A DNA stretch of 32,018 nucleotides from Planctomycetota bacterium (GTDB lineage: Bacteria > Planctomycetota > Phycisphaerae > Phycisphaerales > SM1A02): the NCBI GenBank assembly GCA_022564665.1, contig JADFKZ010000013.1, forward strand, positions 1-32,018. The letters are read 5' to 3'. The notes under the pieces are model-generated. The model was not told the origin of the DNA. It made no database searches and saw nothing but the letters and a program-made list of their open reading frames with translations. Below, piece by piece: positions 24,123 to 32,018 of this stretch; position 1 is the first letter of the stretch, and the number at the start of each line of letters is the position of its first letter. A program made the translations under genes and the position numbers.

Positions 24123-24244
24123 GGTGCTTTCTGATCACCGAAGAGGCGCCCAGAGAGCGGAGATAGCAAATGAAACGTCTCTGCGGTAATACTTGGGGGC
24201 GAGCGGCGGGTCTGGACTTTGGGCTCAAGAGCAAGGGATCCTTG

Positions 24245-24685
24245 ATGAGCATCCGACCGAGACCAGGATTCACGCTGATCGAGACAATCGCGGCGATCAC
24301 GATTCTGGCCGTCGCAATCCCGCCGATGCTTTGGGCGGTCCAGGAGGCCCAGATCCAGCGGGTGAACCCCATGCTCGCCTCCAAGGCCCGCTGGCTGGCG
24401 ACCGAAAAGCTCGAGGACATCATCGCCGACCGCCACTCTGACAGCGGCAGTCGCGGCTACGACTATCTGGACGTCTCCAACTACGCGGCCCAGAACAAGG
24501 GCGACATCACGGGATACGAGCAGTTCAGCCGCACGGTGACGATCGACCCGGAGACCGACGCACTCTTCGTCCCCACCGTCGATGGCGGGTACAAGACCGT
24601 CACCGTCAGCGTGGGCTGGGACAACGCCACCGGTAACGCGATGTCGCTTGCCATCTCGACGGTTCTGACGGAGTACACCCCCTGA
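24245..24685 (+). CDS. gspI: Minor pseudopilin, GspI-like
   Basis: A 146-residue prepilin-like protein with a very short leader, cut after G8. The mature part starts FTLIETIAAITILAVAIPPM, with Glu at mature position 5. The next segment, ASKARWLATEKLEDIIADRH, fits GspI/PilV-type minor pseudopilins. The ATG at 24245 was chosen because it gives a normal leader and AAGGGAT lies upstream; the open frame extends to 24170 without typical sequence. Its stop overlaps the next start (TGATG), so gspI and gspJ are translationally coupled. The 122-bp gap before it holds nothing recognised. Confidence 0.82.
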   Translation: MSIRPRPGFTLIETIAAITILAVAIPPMLWAVQEAQIQRVNPMLASKARWLATEKLEDIIADRHSDSGSRGYDYLDVSNYAAQNKGDITGYEQFSRTVTIDPETDALFVPTVDGGYKTVTVSVGWDNATGNAMSLAISTVLTEYTP

Positions 24686-25257
24686 TGAACGGACGCTCTT
24701 ATCATCCAAGGCGAAGGGGCGGCTTCACGCTCATCGAGGCCATGGCGACCATCACGGTGCTTTCGATCCTGGGCTCGATGGCGTCCTTTCTCATCGTCGA
24801 CGCTGTGGACGGCTACGTGGAGGCAGCGACCTCCTCCCAGCTCCACGCCGAGCTGGCGATCGCGCTGGACAGGTTGACCCGCGAGATGCGTAAGATCGAC
24901 AACGATGAGACGGCCGGCCCGACCGACCCTGACATCGACAGCGTCACCCAGGCGGGCACGGAGGACGCGATGACCTGGACGGACTCCCTCGACCAGACCT
25001 ACAGCCTGTCGAAGACGGGCTCCAACCTGATGCTGGCGGTCGAAAGCGGAGCCGCGGCGGTGCTCCTGAGCGATGTCACCGCCTTTGCCATCTCGGTCTA
25101 TAACAGGGACAATGACGCCATTGTGGGTGACATCAGCGGTACCGACTGCGATCCAATCCGGCGTGTGCTGCTCGATGTAACGCTGAGCCGGCAAAACGTC
25201 ACCGAGTCACTGCGGAGCAAGGTCTTTATCCGCTCGACGATGAGCGGGGGCGGTTGA
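24685..25257 (+). CDS. gspJ: Minor pseudopilin, GspJ-like
   Basis: A 190-residue prepilin-like protein. A basic leader is cut after G13, and the mature part starts FTLIEAMATITVLSILGS, with Glu at mature position 5 (E18). The segment LAIALDRLTREMRKIDND is the helix found in GspJ/PilW-type minor pseudopilins, and the rest is strand-rich. It overlaps gspI by one base. In type II secretion loci gspK normally follows, but here about 1.4 kb without a recognised gene follows. Confidence 0.82.
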   Translation: MNGRSYHPRRRGGFTLIEAMATITVLSILGSMASFLIVDAVDGYVEAATSSQLHAELAIALDRLTREMRKIDNDETAGPTDPDIDSVTQAGTEDAMTWTDSLDQTYSLSKTGSNLMLAVESGAAAVLLSDVTAFAISVYNRDNDAIVGDISGTDCDPIRRVLLDVTLSRQNVTESLRSKVFIRSTMSGGG

Positions 25258-25520
25258 GGCGAATCGAAGAACCGCGCCACGGGAAGCTGGTTGCCGGGCT
25301 GGGGAAGCGCCTTTATAAGACGTTCCCCGCCGGTGCCCCGACAGTCCGCACGACCGGCACCAACGCGTAACGGGAACTGTTTTGCTGAGCCCGGGCAGGT
25401 GGTGCACCGATCCCATTTCTTGGCGAGTTTAGGTTTGGGCGGGGAGCCTGCGAATCGTACGCTTCGAAGCCGTCAAAGCTCACAACCCCAAAGATGAACT
25501 CACACGCAGGAGTTGCAGTT

Positions 25521-25650
25521 CCACGCATCGTTGCTTCGGCCTGTTGATTGAGCAAGCAGGATCGGGCTCCTTCTCACCAACACCTCTTCTTCTCTCTTTC
25601 TTCCACTTGATCCTCCTGCTCAGCGCAACGCCCCGGGCCGATCGGCCCGG
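25521..25650 (+). ncRNA. Candidate RNA element A with GC-rich hairpin
   Basis: It starts CCACGCATCGT, has GCAGGATCGGGCTCCTTC at 25556-25573, a pyrimidine-rich stretch, then GATCCTCCTGCTCAGCGCAACG and the perfect palindrome CCCCGGGCC-GATC-GGCCCGGGG (about 25630-25652). The same word order occurs in element B at 26436-26556. The frame holding the shared word has a stop directly upstream, so it is not coding. No T-run follows this hairpin, so termination is doubtful here. Confidence 0.4.
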
Positions 25651-25683
25651 GGCGTGTTGCGTGCGCGTTTGTGCGCAGAGATG

Positions 25684-25839
25684 TTTGGAGCGCTCCGTAT
25701 CGGCCTCACGGCGACTTTCTTGAGCGCTTCGTATGGCCCTCCGGGCCGACACTCGCTTTCGTACACCGCCACGAGTTCATTCGCGGTGGCTGACCGGACG
25801 TTGCGTCGCTCTGGCCGCGACGCTTTGCGCAATCTGCGC
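25684..25839 (-). repeat. Palindromic repeat family, intergenic copy
   Basis: On the minus strand it begins GCGCAGATTGCGCAAAGCG and runs through GAAAGCGAGTGTCGGCCCGG and AAGCGCTCAAGAAA to GGAGCGCTCC. It shares CAACGTCCGGTCAGCC with the divergent unit at 4073-4277. It is more degenerate than the copies inside genes, and its left end and core are in different frames with a stop between, so this copy is not protein-compatible. Confidence 0.82.
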
Positions 25840-25932
25840 CAGCCGGTACGATCGGAGCCACCAGGCGGACTCCCAAAGCTTGCCCACGTCATGCCCGGGG
25901 GCCGGAGGGGGACGGGCCAAGCCCCTTGTCCT

Positions 25933-25960
25933 TTGCATGCGGGTCGGCGGATCGTATTGT
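25933..25960 (+). promoter_or_regulatory. Candidate promoter
   Basis: TTGCAT (25933-25938), a 16-nt spacer and TATTGT (25955-25960), the same -10 word as at 4410. A small open frame with GAGAAGGA before it starts at 25998. Confidence 0.3.
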
Positions 25961-25997
25961 CGATTGGACGCGCCCCCTCGAGAAGGATCGACGACCC

Positions 25998-26291
25998 ATG
26001 TCCGACGATTTGACCCCACCTGCTCCCTCGAGGCTCCATCAGCGATCTGCCATCGCCGTGTGTGCCTTGGTCGGGGCGGTGAGCGCCCTGTTGTCGGACC
26101 CGACCCCGAGGACAAAGGGGCCGCTCACCGGCGCCGAACACGATATCTACTCGGACCACGCCGGGGTCCGGATGCCGGAAGTACGAAGAGCCGCTGGCCT
26201 GAGGCCCTTGGGCGACAGGTTGGATTATTCCCACACCACCGCCACCACGAACGGTCCCTTGGCGTCCGCGCGCAGGCCCGCGGCGGACTGA
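25998..26291 (+). CDS. Possible small hypothetical protein
   Basis: A 97-residue open frame, not recognised. An ATG stands 11 bp after GAGAAGGA (25979-25986), behind a promoter-like pair at 25933-25960. The product has one hydrophobic segment (about 18-33, AIAVCALVGAVSALL) that could be a signal or membrane anchor, followed by a polar, His/Thr/Ala-rich remainder. Third-position GC is fairly high, as in neighbouring genes, but the frame is short and lies in repeat-rich DNA, so it may be chance. Confidence 0.3.
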   Translation: MSDDLTPPAPSRLHQRSAIAVCALVGAVSALLSDPTPRTKGPLTGAEHDIYSDHAGVRMPEVRRAAGLRPLGDRLDYSHTTATTNGPLASARRPAAD

Positions 26292-26435
26292 TCCGACGGT
26301 TGCTTGGGGAGGGGCGGTACCGTAACCAGGAGGCAGCGACACGGGTCGGACGACCCTGCAGAAGGCACAGGTTACCGAAGCGGCGCATCGCTACGCCGAT
26401 GTCGTTGTCTTGATGAGAGGGGTTTGGATCGACCG

Positions 26436-26556
26436 CCACGGATCGTATGGTGTGAGTCGCATTCATGACTGGCAGGATCGGACTCCTTCGCCACCCCTCT
26501 GGTCCTCTTGTCAACCCGACGGCCTGGGCTTTTCAAAGCCCAGGCCGTTTCTCTTT
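26436..26556 (+). ncRNA. Candidate RNA element B ending in an intrinsic terminator
   Basis: It starts CCACGGATCGT, has GCAGGATCGGACTCCTTC at 26472-26489 (one base different from element A), then GGTCCTCTTGTCAACCCGACGG and a terminator. The distance from the first to the second shared word is 36 bp against 35 bp in element A. The hairpin sequences differ while the design is kept, which argues for RNA-level selection. CTCCTT and TCCTC words are complementary to ribosome-binding sites, which would suit a regulatory small RNA. This is inference. Confidence 0.42.
26520..26556 (+). terminator. Intrinsic terminator
   Basis: Perfect stem CGGCCTGGGCTTT/AAAGCCCAGGCCG with a 2-nt centre, followed by TTTCTCTTT at 26548-26556. 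It is the clearest rho-independent terminator in the window and ends candidate RNA element B, 143 bp before the next gene. Confidence 0.75.
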
Positions 26557-26698
26557 GCCGCCAAAGTCGCTGACCGATAACGTGCTGCCAGGACCGATGG
26601 GCAACGATCGTTGTGGCGGTAACGCGTTCACAAGTAGCCGTCCGATCACGCCGACATAACTGTGAAGATCTGGCCTCTAAGTTCCTGAGAGAAGCGGC

Positions 26699-28378
26699 GT
26701 GAGTTTAGGCACAGTCGCCATTGAATTACTATACGATCGCATGGACGTCGCGGCGATCAAGGGTGGCCGTGTTCTCGTCAGCAAGCGGGTTCCAATCGAG
26801 CTTCCCACCGACGGGTTGGAGTGGATCAAAGCGGTACGCTCCATTGGCACGGTGCTCGAGCCAATCGTGCAAGAGCTGGGGCTGAGCGGGGCGCAGACAT
26901 CGATCCTGTACCGGAGCCCCACCCAGGCGGTCGATCTTGCCAGCTTCGAAATTCGCTCGAGCAGCGAGGCGTGCACGGCGGCCATACTGACCTGCTCCGA
27001 GTCGCTGCCCTACTCTGCGAGCACCGCGGTCATCGAGGCGGTTGTCGTCGGACGCGATCGCGCGGGCCCGGCCCCAAAGACTCACGTCGCCGTAGCCGCG
27101 GAGCGCACAGACGCTGTGCGGGCCATGGTTGAGATGGTCGAGTCCGCCGGTCTGAAGTTCAGCTCGGCGGCACCGATCGACGTTCCAATCATGGTGCGAA
27201 TCCTTCGCCAGGTGCTGAAGCACAGTGGACCGCAACAGGGCTGGCTTCATTTCGGCGAGCACTCGTCGTTGTTCGTGGTCGGCGGCGGGGGCGCCATCCG
27301 CTTTGAGCGTTCCATCGCGATCGGCCTGAGAACCATCGCCCGGAGTCTCACTCGCCCCATTCGCCTGCCCGGTGGGGACGAAATTGTTGAGCTGGACTTC
27401 GACAGCGCGCTCAAGATTCTTCATCGACATGGCATCCCTGACGCCGACGAGGTCGTTCACCACGACCCCGAGCTGACGCGCCGGCACATCATGCCGCTGA
27501 TCCAGCCGGTCCTCCAGCGCTACATTGTCGAGCTGCGCCAATCGATTCGGTTCGGCGTGCCCGACGAGGGTGAGCGCAAGGCGATCGCCATTACCGTCAC
27601 CGGTCCGGGTAGCGCCATACCGGGTCTTGCCAGCCTTGTCGGCTGGGAGCTTCGCCTCGATGTCAAGGCCGACGAAAAGTACAGCGGCTACGACTATCTG
27701 TTGCCGGCGGCGACCGGCAGCGAGCTTGTTGAGGCGATCGAAGACCCGCAGATTCTTGCTCGTCTGAACTTGGTGCCGTCGGAGCTGGCGGAGCGCCGGC
27801 AGCTGGCTCACCGTCGTCGCTGGTTGTGGGCGGGAGCGGCGGTGGCGCTGGTTGCGATCGGTACCGACGCGCTTCGCATCAGCGCGAAGCTCGGCGATGC
27901 CCAGCGGGAGGCAGCAGCGCTGGCTGGGGCCACGGCGTCCCAGGAAAAGCTGGAGGTAACTCGAGCACGGCTGATCGCAGGTATCAGGGCGATGGATGAG
28001 CTGGACGAGACGATCGCAGATTCGGTGGGGGGCCCGATCAGATTGGGGGCGGTGCTCCACGAGTTCAGCCGCATCACACCGTCGTCGGTCGGGCTCACGG
28101 CGATGCAGTTTCGCCGGGAGGGTCAGGTCATGACGGGAAGGATCAGCGGCCGCGCAGTTCCTATAGAAATCAGCACGAACCGGACGGAGTTGGAGCCATT
28201 CATCGATTTGCTCAAATCGAGTCCCTTGTTCGAGAACATTGTGTTGAGCAACGTCGAGGTGAGCCCGGGTGGGCCGTCTTCGGGCCTGCGGTTTGACGCG
28301 AGCTTTACGCTCGTCGTGGTCGCCCAGGAGACGGCGCGGAAGCAGGTGGCCGTAGGGAAGGGGAGCCCCCGGCAATGA
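26699..28378 (+). CDS. PilM-PilN fusion (GspL-like) assembly protein
   Basis: A 559-residue inner-membrane assembly protein. The first part (about 1-350) resembles PilM/GspL cytoplasmic actin-like folds, with GWLHFGEHSSLFVVGGGGAI as the nucleotide-pocket-like strand pair and ITVTGPGSAIPGLASLVG near its end. A single membrane helix (about 374-392, WLWAGAAVALVAIGTDAL) follows, then a coiled coil and a ferredoxin-like periplasmic domain typical of PilN. In T4P these are two genes, so this is a natural fusion equivalent to GspL layout. The GTG at 26699 has GAGAGAAG upstream. The stop overlaps the next start (ATGA). Confidence 0.8.
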   Translation: MSLGTVAIELLYDRMDVAAIKGGRVLVSKRVPIELPTDGLEWIKAVRSIGTVLEPIVQELGLSGAQTSILYRSPTQAVDLASFEIRSSSEACTAAILTCSESLPYSASTAVIEAVVVGRDRAGPAPKTHVAVAAERTDAVRAMVEMVESAGLKFSSAAPIDVPIMVRILRQVLKHSGPQQGWLHFGEHSSLFVVGGGGAIRFERSIAIGLRTIARSLTRPIRLPGGDEIVELDFDSALKILHRHGIPDADEVVHHDPELTRRHIMPLIQPVLQRYIVELRQSIRFGVPDEGERKAIAITVTGPGSAIPGLASLVGWELRLDVKADEKYSGYDYLLPAATGSELVEAIEDPQILARLNLVPSELAERRQLAHRRRWLWAGAAVALVAIGTDALRISAKLGDAQREAAALAGATASQEKLEVTRARLIAGIRAMDELDETIADSVGGPIRLGAVLHEFSRITPSSVGLTAMQFRREGQVMTGRISGRAVPIEISTNRTELEPFIDLLKSSPLFENIVLSNVEVSPGGPSSGLRFDASFTLVVVAQETARKQVAVGKGSPRQ

Positions 28379-28950
28379 GCGTAACGATAGATCGTGACCT
28401 GCTGATGCAGGTGGTGGTGGTCGTTGGTTCCTGTCTTGGCGGGTGGGTGCTCTTGGTAGAGCCAAGGGTGGAGAAGCTCCACGCGATCGAAGCGCAGATC
28501 ATCGAAGACCGGTCCAAGGTGTCTGCCGGGAGCCACGTGGGCGTCATCAGGATCGCAGAATACGCGCCAAAGCTACACGCGCGGGCAGACAAAGTCGACG
28601 CCAAGGGCCAGCCTGCGCGGGATTCGGCGGGCCTCTATGGCATGATGATGAGCTTGGCGCAGGGGAACAATCTCAAGGTGAGAAACATTCAGCCGCGGGT
28701 CGAGCGCGGCAAGGCTGACGAGCGGGTATCCAGGACGCAAGTCGACGTCATCGTCGAAGGCACATTTGAGCGGCTCGCGTCGTTCCTGAGCGCACTTGAT
28801 GGTGTCGGCGCGTATATCCGCATGCAGTCGTTACGAATCACGCCGACGGACGTCGGCGGTGAGCACGCCGCTGTCATGCAGCTGGGCTGCGAGGTATTGA
28901 GCTTTCGCCTGCCCGATGAGGTCACGGCGATCAGAGGTTCAGACAAATGA
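28375..28950 (+). CDS. PilO/GspM-like assembly protein
   Basis: A 191-residue inner-membrane protein with one N-terminal helix (about 9-28, LLMQVVVVVGSCLGGWVLLV), a coiled-coil stretch (about 29-50) and a periplasmic ferredoxin-like domain. LSALDGVGAYIRMQSLRIT resembles the PilO signature helix and strand. PilO/GspM proteins pair with PilN/GspL in the alignment subcomplex. It overlaps both neighbours by 4 bp (ATGA), so three proteins of one complex are translated together. Confidence 0.8.
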   Translation: MSVTIDRDLLMQVVVVVGSCLGGWVLLVEPRVEKLHAIEAQIIEDRSKVSAGSHVGVIRIAEYAPKLHARADKVDAKGQPARDSAGLYGMMMSLAQGNNLKVRNIQPRVERGKADERVSRTQVDVIVEGTFERLASFLSALDGVGAYIRMQSLRITPTDVGGEHAAVMQLGCEVLSFRLPDEVTAIRGSDK

Positions 28951-29471
28951 CTCGAGATTTGAAGGGATTCATCTCCTGTCTGGTTGTGTTCCTACTGCCC
29001 GTGGTGCTGGTCAAGGTGGGCGGAGGCCTGCTTGGAAGCCCGGGCCCGAGCATGGCGGCGGGGTCTTCCATCGCCGTCAAGCCGAGACCGTTCAAGCCAC
29101 CCGGGGTCCGAGAGGTGTTATGGACGGCTCAGCAGAAGGCGGCGGCGGACCACGTCGTTCTTCTGGAGACCGAGCCGTTTGGCTCTACACCGTTTTACTA
29201 CAGGCAGTCAGTGGATCGAAGGACGCCTTTCCCTGAGGATCCCAGTGAGAGACCGCTGGATGACACGCCGCCCCAACTCAGCCTCCAAGTCGTTCTGACC
29301 TCCCGCCGGGGCAACGTCGCGCTGATCGACAGGAAGCAGTATCGCGTCGGTGATCTGATCAAGGGTGACGACTGGCGGGTCATCAAGATCGACGGATACG
29401 ACCGGTCAGTCACCCTGAAGCATGAAGAGACCGATCGCACGGAGATTATCTACGTGCCGACGTCGCGCTGA
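28947..29471 (+). CDS. PilP/GspC-like periplasmic connector protein
   Basis: A 174-residue protein with an N-terminal membrane helix (about 7-26) and a Pro-rich spacer. The C-terminal small beta domain (about 112-170), with LSLQVVLTSRRGNVALIDRK, YRVGDLIKGDDWRVIKI and SVTLKHE, matches the homology region of GspC/PilP. That domain links the inner-membrane complex to the outer-membrane secretin. No secretin gene (gspD/pilQ) is seen downstream: the next gene runs in the opposite direction. It is the last gene of the secretion block in this window. Confidence 0.78.
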   Translation: MTRDLKGFISCLVVFLLPVVLVKVGGGLLGSPGPSMAAGSSIAVKPRPFKPPGVREVLWTAQQKAAADHVVLLETEPFGSTPFYYRQSVDRRTPFPEDPSERPLDDTPPQLSLQVVLTSRRGNVALIDRKQYRVGDLIKGDDWRVIKIDGYDRSVTLKHEETDRTEIIYVPTSR

Positions 29472-29503
29472 ACGAAGGCCGCTGTCGGCTGTCGGCACCT
29501 GGC

Positions 29504-30166
<663 letters not shown>

Positions 30167-30235
30167 GGCGACCCCTCGAAGAAGGTCTCATAGTGTACCG
30201 AAGCCGCCGCTCGCCGCGAGCCGCCGAGAAGGCGA

Positions 30236-30385
30236 AGATTCACCGCGGAGGGGCGCGGAGAAAAGAGCAGGGTTCAGGAAGCGGACTGTCGGCATGCGGC
30301 AATCTTTGGGTGGCTGGGTCTGAGTCCCGATTCCATCGGGGCGAAGGCCCGGTCTTTTGTCGTCGGACCAACCGTGGCGTCGTCC
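30236..30385 (-). repeat. Composite intergenic repeat block, right copy
   Basis: An inverted partner of 91-235: on the minus strand it reads GACGACGCCACGGTTGGTCC, AAAGACCGGG, GGGACTCAG, CCACCCA, AGATTGC and closes with CCTCCGCGGTGAATCTT. It lies in the 363-bp gap between the divergent scoB and glycosyltransferase genes. Around 30415-30450 GCCGAGAGCCGAGAGCC is a short direct repeat. Nothing else is recognised in 30167-30529. Confidence 0.65.
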
Positions 30386-30529
30386 ACCCCCCTCCGGCCG
30401 ACCGCATTCTCTTGCTGACAGCCGAGAGCCGAGAGCCATTCTTCTTTTCCCTGGAAAGGGCTTCGGGCGTGTGTCGATCGGGCCGAAGAATATCGGACGA
30501 AGTGTGGTCGTTTGGCCGGTGGCGTTGGC

Positions 30530-32018
30530 ATGTTTGCAAGTCAGCAGAGCAAGTGGCGGGGCCTGCTTGGGCAGGTGTGCGGTCCGGTTCCGGCGGCGTG
30601 CTTGCTGCTTGGGCTGACGGTCTTGGCGTATCTGCCGGCCCTGGGTGCGGGGTATGTCTTTGACGACCATATCTACCTGACCCAGGAAAAGCGGATGGAG
30701 ACGGTTGGAGGCCTGGGCCAGATCTGGACGGAGGTGGGGGGTCGGGACTATCAGCACCAGTACTACCCGCTGACAAGCACGGCCTTCTGGCTTCAGCGGC
30801 GGATGTGGGGTGACAACCCCTTCGGCTACCACTTTGTCAACGTGCTGCTGCATGCGGTGAACGGGTGCCTGGTGTGGCGTCTGCTGAGGTCGCTGGGGCT
30901 GAGGTGGGCGTGGGTAGCGGGAGCGATCTTCGCGTTGCACCCGGTCAACGTGCAGTCGGTGGCGTGGATCAGCGAGTTGAAGAACGTTTTATCGACGTTT
31001 TTCTTTCTATCCTCGGCGTTGCTGTTTATGCGTTATTTCGGCCTAGCGCAGATTGCGTCAAAGCGTAGCGGCCGATCAGCGGCGGCGGATGAATTCGCCG
31101 CCGCGTACCAGAGCGAGTGTGCGGCCGGAGGCCGCTACGGAGCGCTCGAAACAACTCTAGGCGAGCGATCGCCGTGGAGGCCCAAGACCTACGTGCTCGG
31201 CCTGGTGCTGTTTGTCTGTGGGTTGGCGGCAAAGACCGCCACCTGTCTGCTGCCGTTGGCGTTGGGGCTCTTGCTGTACTGGAAGCGAGATCGGGTGACC
31301 AAGCGGGATGTCAAGGCGCTTGCGCCGCTGGCGGTGTTGGGGCTGGCGTTCGTTGGGTTAACGGTGTACCTGGAGTCGCATTACGGGGGTGCTCGTGGGG
31401 AGATGTTCAGCCAGTCGTTTATCGAACGGGTGCTGATCGCGGGTCGGGCGGTGTGGTTTTACGGAGCGAAGCTTCTGTGGCCGAGCGAGCTGACGTTCAT
31501 GTATCGTCGGTGGGAGATCGACGCCGGGTCGTGGTGGCAGTATCTGTATCCGGTGTTGGCGGTTGTGGTGCTGGTATGTCTGTGGGTGATGCGGAGGCGG
31601 TTGGGCAAGGGGCCGTTTACGGCGGTGGCGTACTTCATGTTGGCGGTGGTGCCGGTGTCGTTTGTCAACGTGGCGTTCACGCGGTACTCCTACGTGGCGG
31701 ACCACTGGCAGTACTGGGCGAGCATAGGACTGATCGCCCTCGCTGCGGCGGCAACGGCAGGGCTGGCCCGCCGCCCCGCCGGACGCCGGGCCGTGCCGGT
31801 GGCCGCGGCGATCATGCTGACCGTTCTCTCGGGGCTCACCTGGCGCCGGTCCGCGGTCTACGAGAGCCCGATCACCCTGTGGACGGACACGGTCGAGAAG
31901 AACCCCACCGCCTGGATCGCCCACAACAACCTCGGGGTCGCTCTCCTGGCCCACGGCGAAACTGACGCGGCGATCGGCGGTTTCCGCAAGGCCCTGGCGC
32001 TGCGGCCCGCCACCGTCC
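30530..32018 (+). CDS. TPR-containing membrane glycosyltransferase, partial, with repeat insertion
   Basis: The first 496 residues of a protein O-mannosyltransferase-like (GT-C) membrane protein, cut by the window. Helix 1 is at about 21-40. The loop VFDDHIYL with D45/D46 corresponds to the catalytic acidic pair, and YYPLTSTAFWLQ and ALHPVNVQSVAWISELKNVL are family segments, followed by many helices. A TPR starts about residue 460 (WIAHNNLGVALLAHGETDAA), as in the O-mannosyltransferase/TPR family. Residues 173-208 come from the palindromic repeat, between MRYFGL and SPWRPKTYVLGLVLF. The frame is open throughout. The ATG at 30530 has no clear ribosome-binding site. Confidence 0.85.
   Translation, partial: MFASQQSKWRGLLGQVCGPVPAACLLLGLTVLAYLPALGAGYVFDDHIYLTQEKRMETVGGLGQIWTEVGGRDYQHQYYPLTSTAFWLQRRMWGDNPFGYHFVNVLLHAVNGCLVWRLLRSLGLRWAWVAGAIFALHPVNVQSVAWISELKNVLSTFFFLSSALLFMRYFGLAQIASKRSGRSAAADEFAAAYQSECAAGGRYGALETTLGERSPWRPKTYVLGLVLFVCGLAAKTATCLLPLALGLLLYWKRDRVTKRDVKALAPLAVLGLAFVGLTVYLESHYGGARGEMFSQSFIERVLIAGRAVWFYGAKLLWPSELTFMYRRWEIDAGSWWQYLYPVLAVVVLVCLWVMRRRLGKGPFTAVAYFMLAVVPVSFVNVAFTRYSYVADHWQYWASIGLIALAAAATAGLARRPAGRRAVPVAAAIMLTVLSGLTWRRSAVYESPITLWTDTVEKNPTAWIAHNNLGVALLAHGETDAAIGGFRKALALRPATV
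31046..31153 (+). repeat. Palindromic repeat unit inside the glycosyltransferase, in frame
   Basis: It begins GCGCAGATTGCGTCAAAGCG, contains GCGGCGGCGGATGAATTCGC and GCGGCCGGAGGCCGC, and ends GGAGCGCTCGAAACA. It is read in the same frame as the fliP copies, encoding SAAADEFAAA, then YQSECAAGGRYGALE. It is a single unit, closest at its right end to the unit at 4281-4376. Confidence 0.92.

Larger units (their letters stand above)
25258..26698 (+). other. Long gene-poor gap between gspJ and the pilM-pilN fusion
   Basis: About 1.4 kb where gspK would be expected. Seen here are an RNA-like element with a strong GC hairpin (25521-25650), an inverted palindromic repeat (25684-25839), a candidate promoter and small open frame (25933-26291), and a second RNA-like element with an intrinsic terminator (26436-26556). 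25258-25520 contains a possible stem GGTGCC/GGCACC near 25332-25361 and nothing else recognised. 26557-26698 has no recognised signal apart from the GAGAGAAG ribosome-binding site of the next gene. Confidence 0.6.

Noticed and set aside
25254-25371. Short TTG-started frame overlapping the gspJ stop, as a gspK remnant
   Set aside because: Only about 38 codons, with no prepilin leader or GspK likeness.
25620-26342. 240-codon open frame on the minus strand
   Set aside because: It runs through the GC hairpin and a palindromic repeat copy, has no family likeness and conflicts with a better plus-strand candidate.
30193-30663. 156-codon open frame before the glycosyltransferase
   Set aside because: Spans the composite repeat and overlaps the true gene in another frame. 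The family sequence begins at 30530.

Overview
The window is a GC-rich bacterial chromosome segment that reads best as Planctomycetota, probably a flagellated Phycisphaerae-type lineage. This is inferred from gene content and style: a BamD/LptE/FtsH cluster, a long flagellar export cluster next to a type II secretion/type IV pilus-like assembly locus with a PilM-PilN fusion, a membrane mannosyltransferase with TPRs, and gene junctions loaded with short dispersed repeats. No rRNA or other phylogenetic marker is present, so the assignment is moderate.

Layout. 1-273: intergenic repeats. 274-4005 (minus): envelope operon bamD-like, lptE-like, ftsH. 4073-4376: palindromic repeat units. 4421-5317: lipid kinase of the diacylglycerol kinase family. 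5318-5822: intergenic, holding the remains of a GxxExxYE-family gene between two perfect 14-bp inverted repeats. 5823-19459 (plus): motA, motB, fliL, a structured non-coding segment, fliN, fliO, fliP, fliQ, fliR, flhB, flhA, flhF, flhG, a small membrane protein and the sigma factor fliA. 19653-29471 (plus): PilZ protein, gspE, gspF, four pseudopilin genes (gspG frame broken), a 1.4-kb gap with repeats and two related RNA-like elements, then a pilM-pilN fusion, pilO/gspM-like and pilP/gspC-like genes. 29504-30166 (minus): CoA-transferase subunit B. 30530 to the right edge (plus): membrane glycosyltransferase with a TPR, cut by the window.

How the genes work together. MotA/MotB form the stator. 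FliL, FliN, FliO-R, FlhA and FlhB build the switch and export gate. FlhF/FlhG set flagellar position and number, and FliA drives late genes. The secretion block supplies the ATPase, platform, pseudopilins and inner-membrane assembly proteins. The PilZ protein, overlapping gspE by 8 bp, suggests cyclic-di-GMP control. fliM, gspK and a secretin gene are not seen.

Most notable: a dispersed palindromic repeat has been inserted into two unrelated genes, fliP (two tandem units between start codon and signal peptide) and the glycosyltransferase (a loop between membrane helices). It is in frame in both, and in the same reading frame, so both proteins carry nearly the same repeat-encoded peptide. Other copies lie between genes. 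This resembles the Rickettsia palindromic elements in kind, not in sequence. Two further leads are a 140-nt promoter-plus-hairpins segment where fliM would be expected, and a pair of related hairpin-ended RNA-like elements near 25.5 and 26.4 kb.
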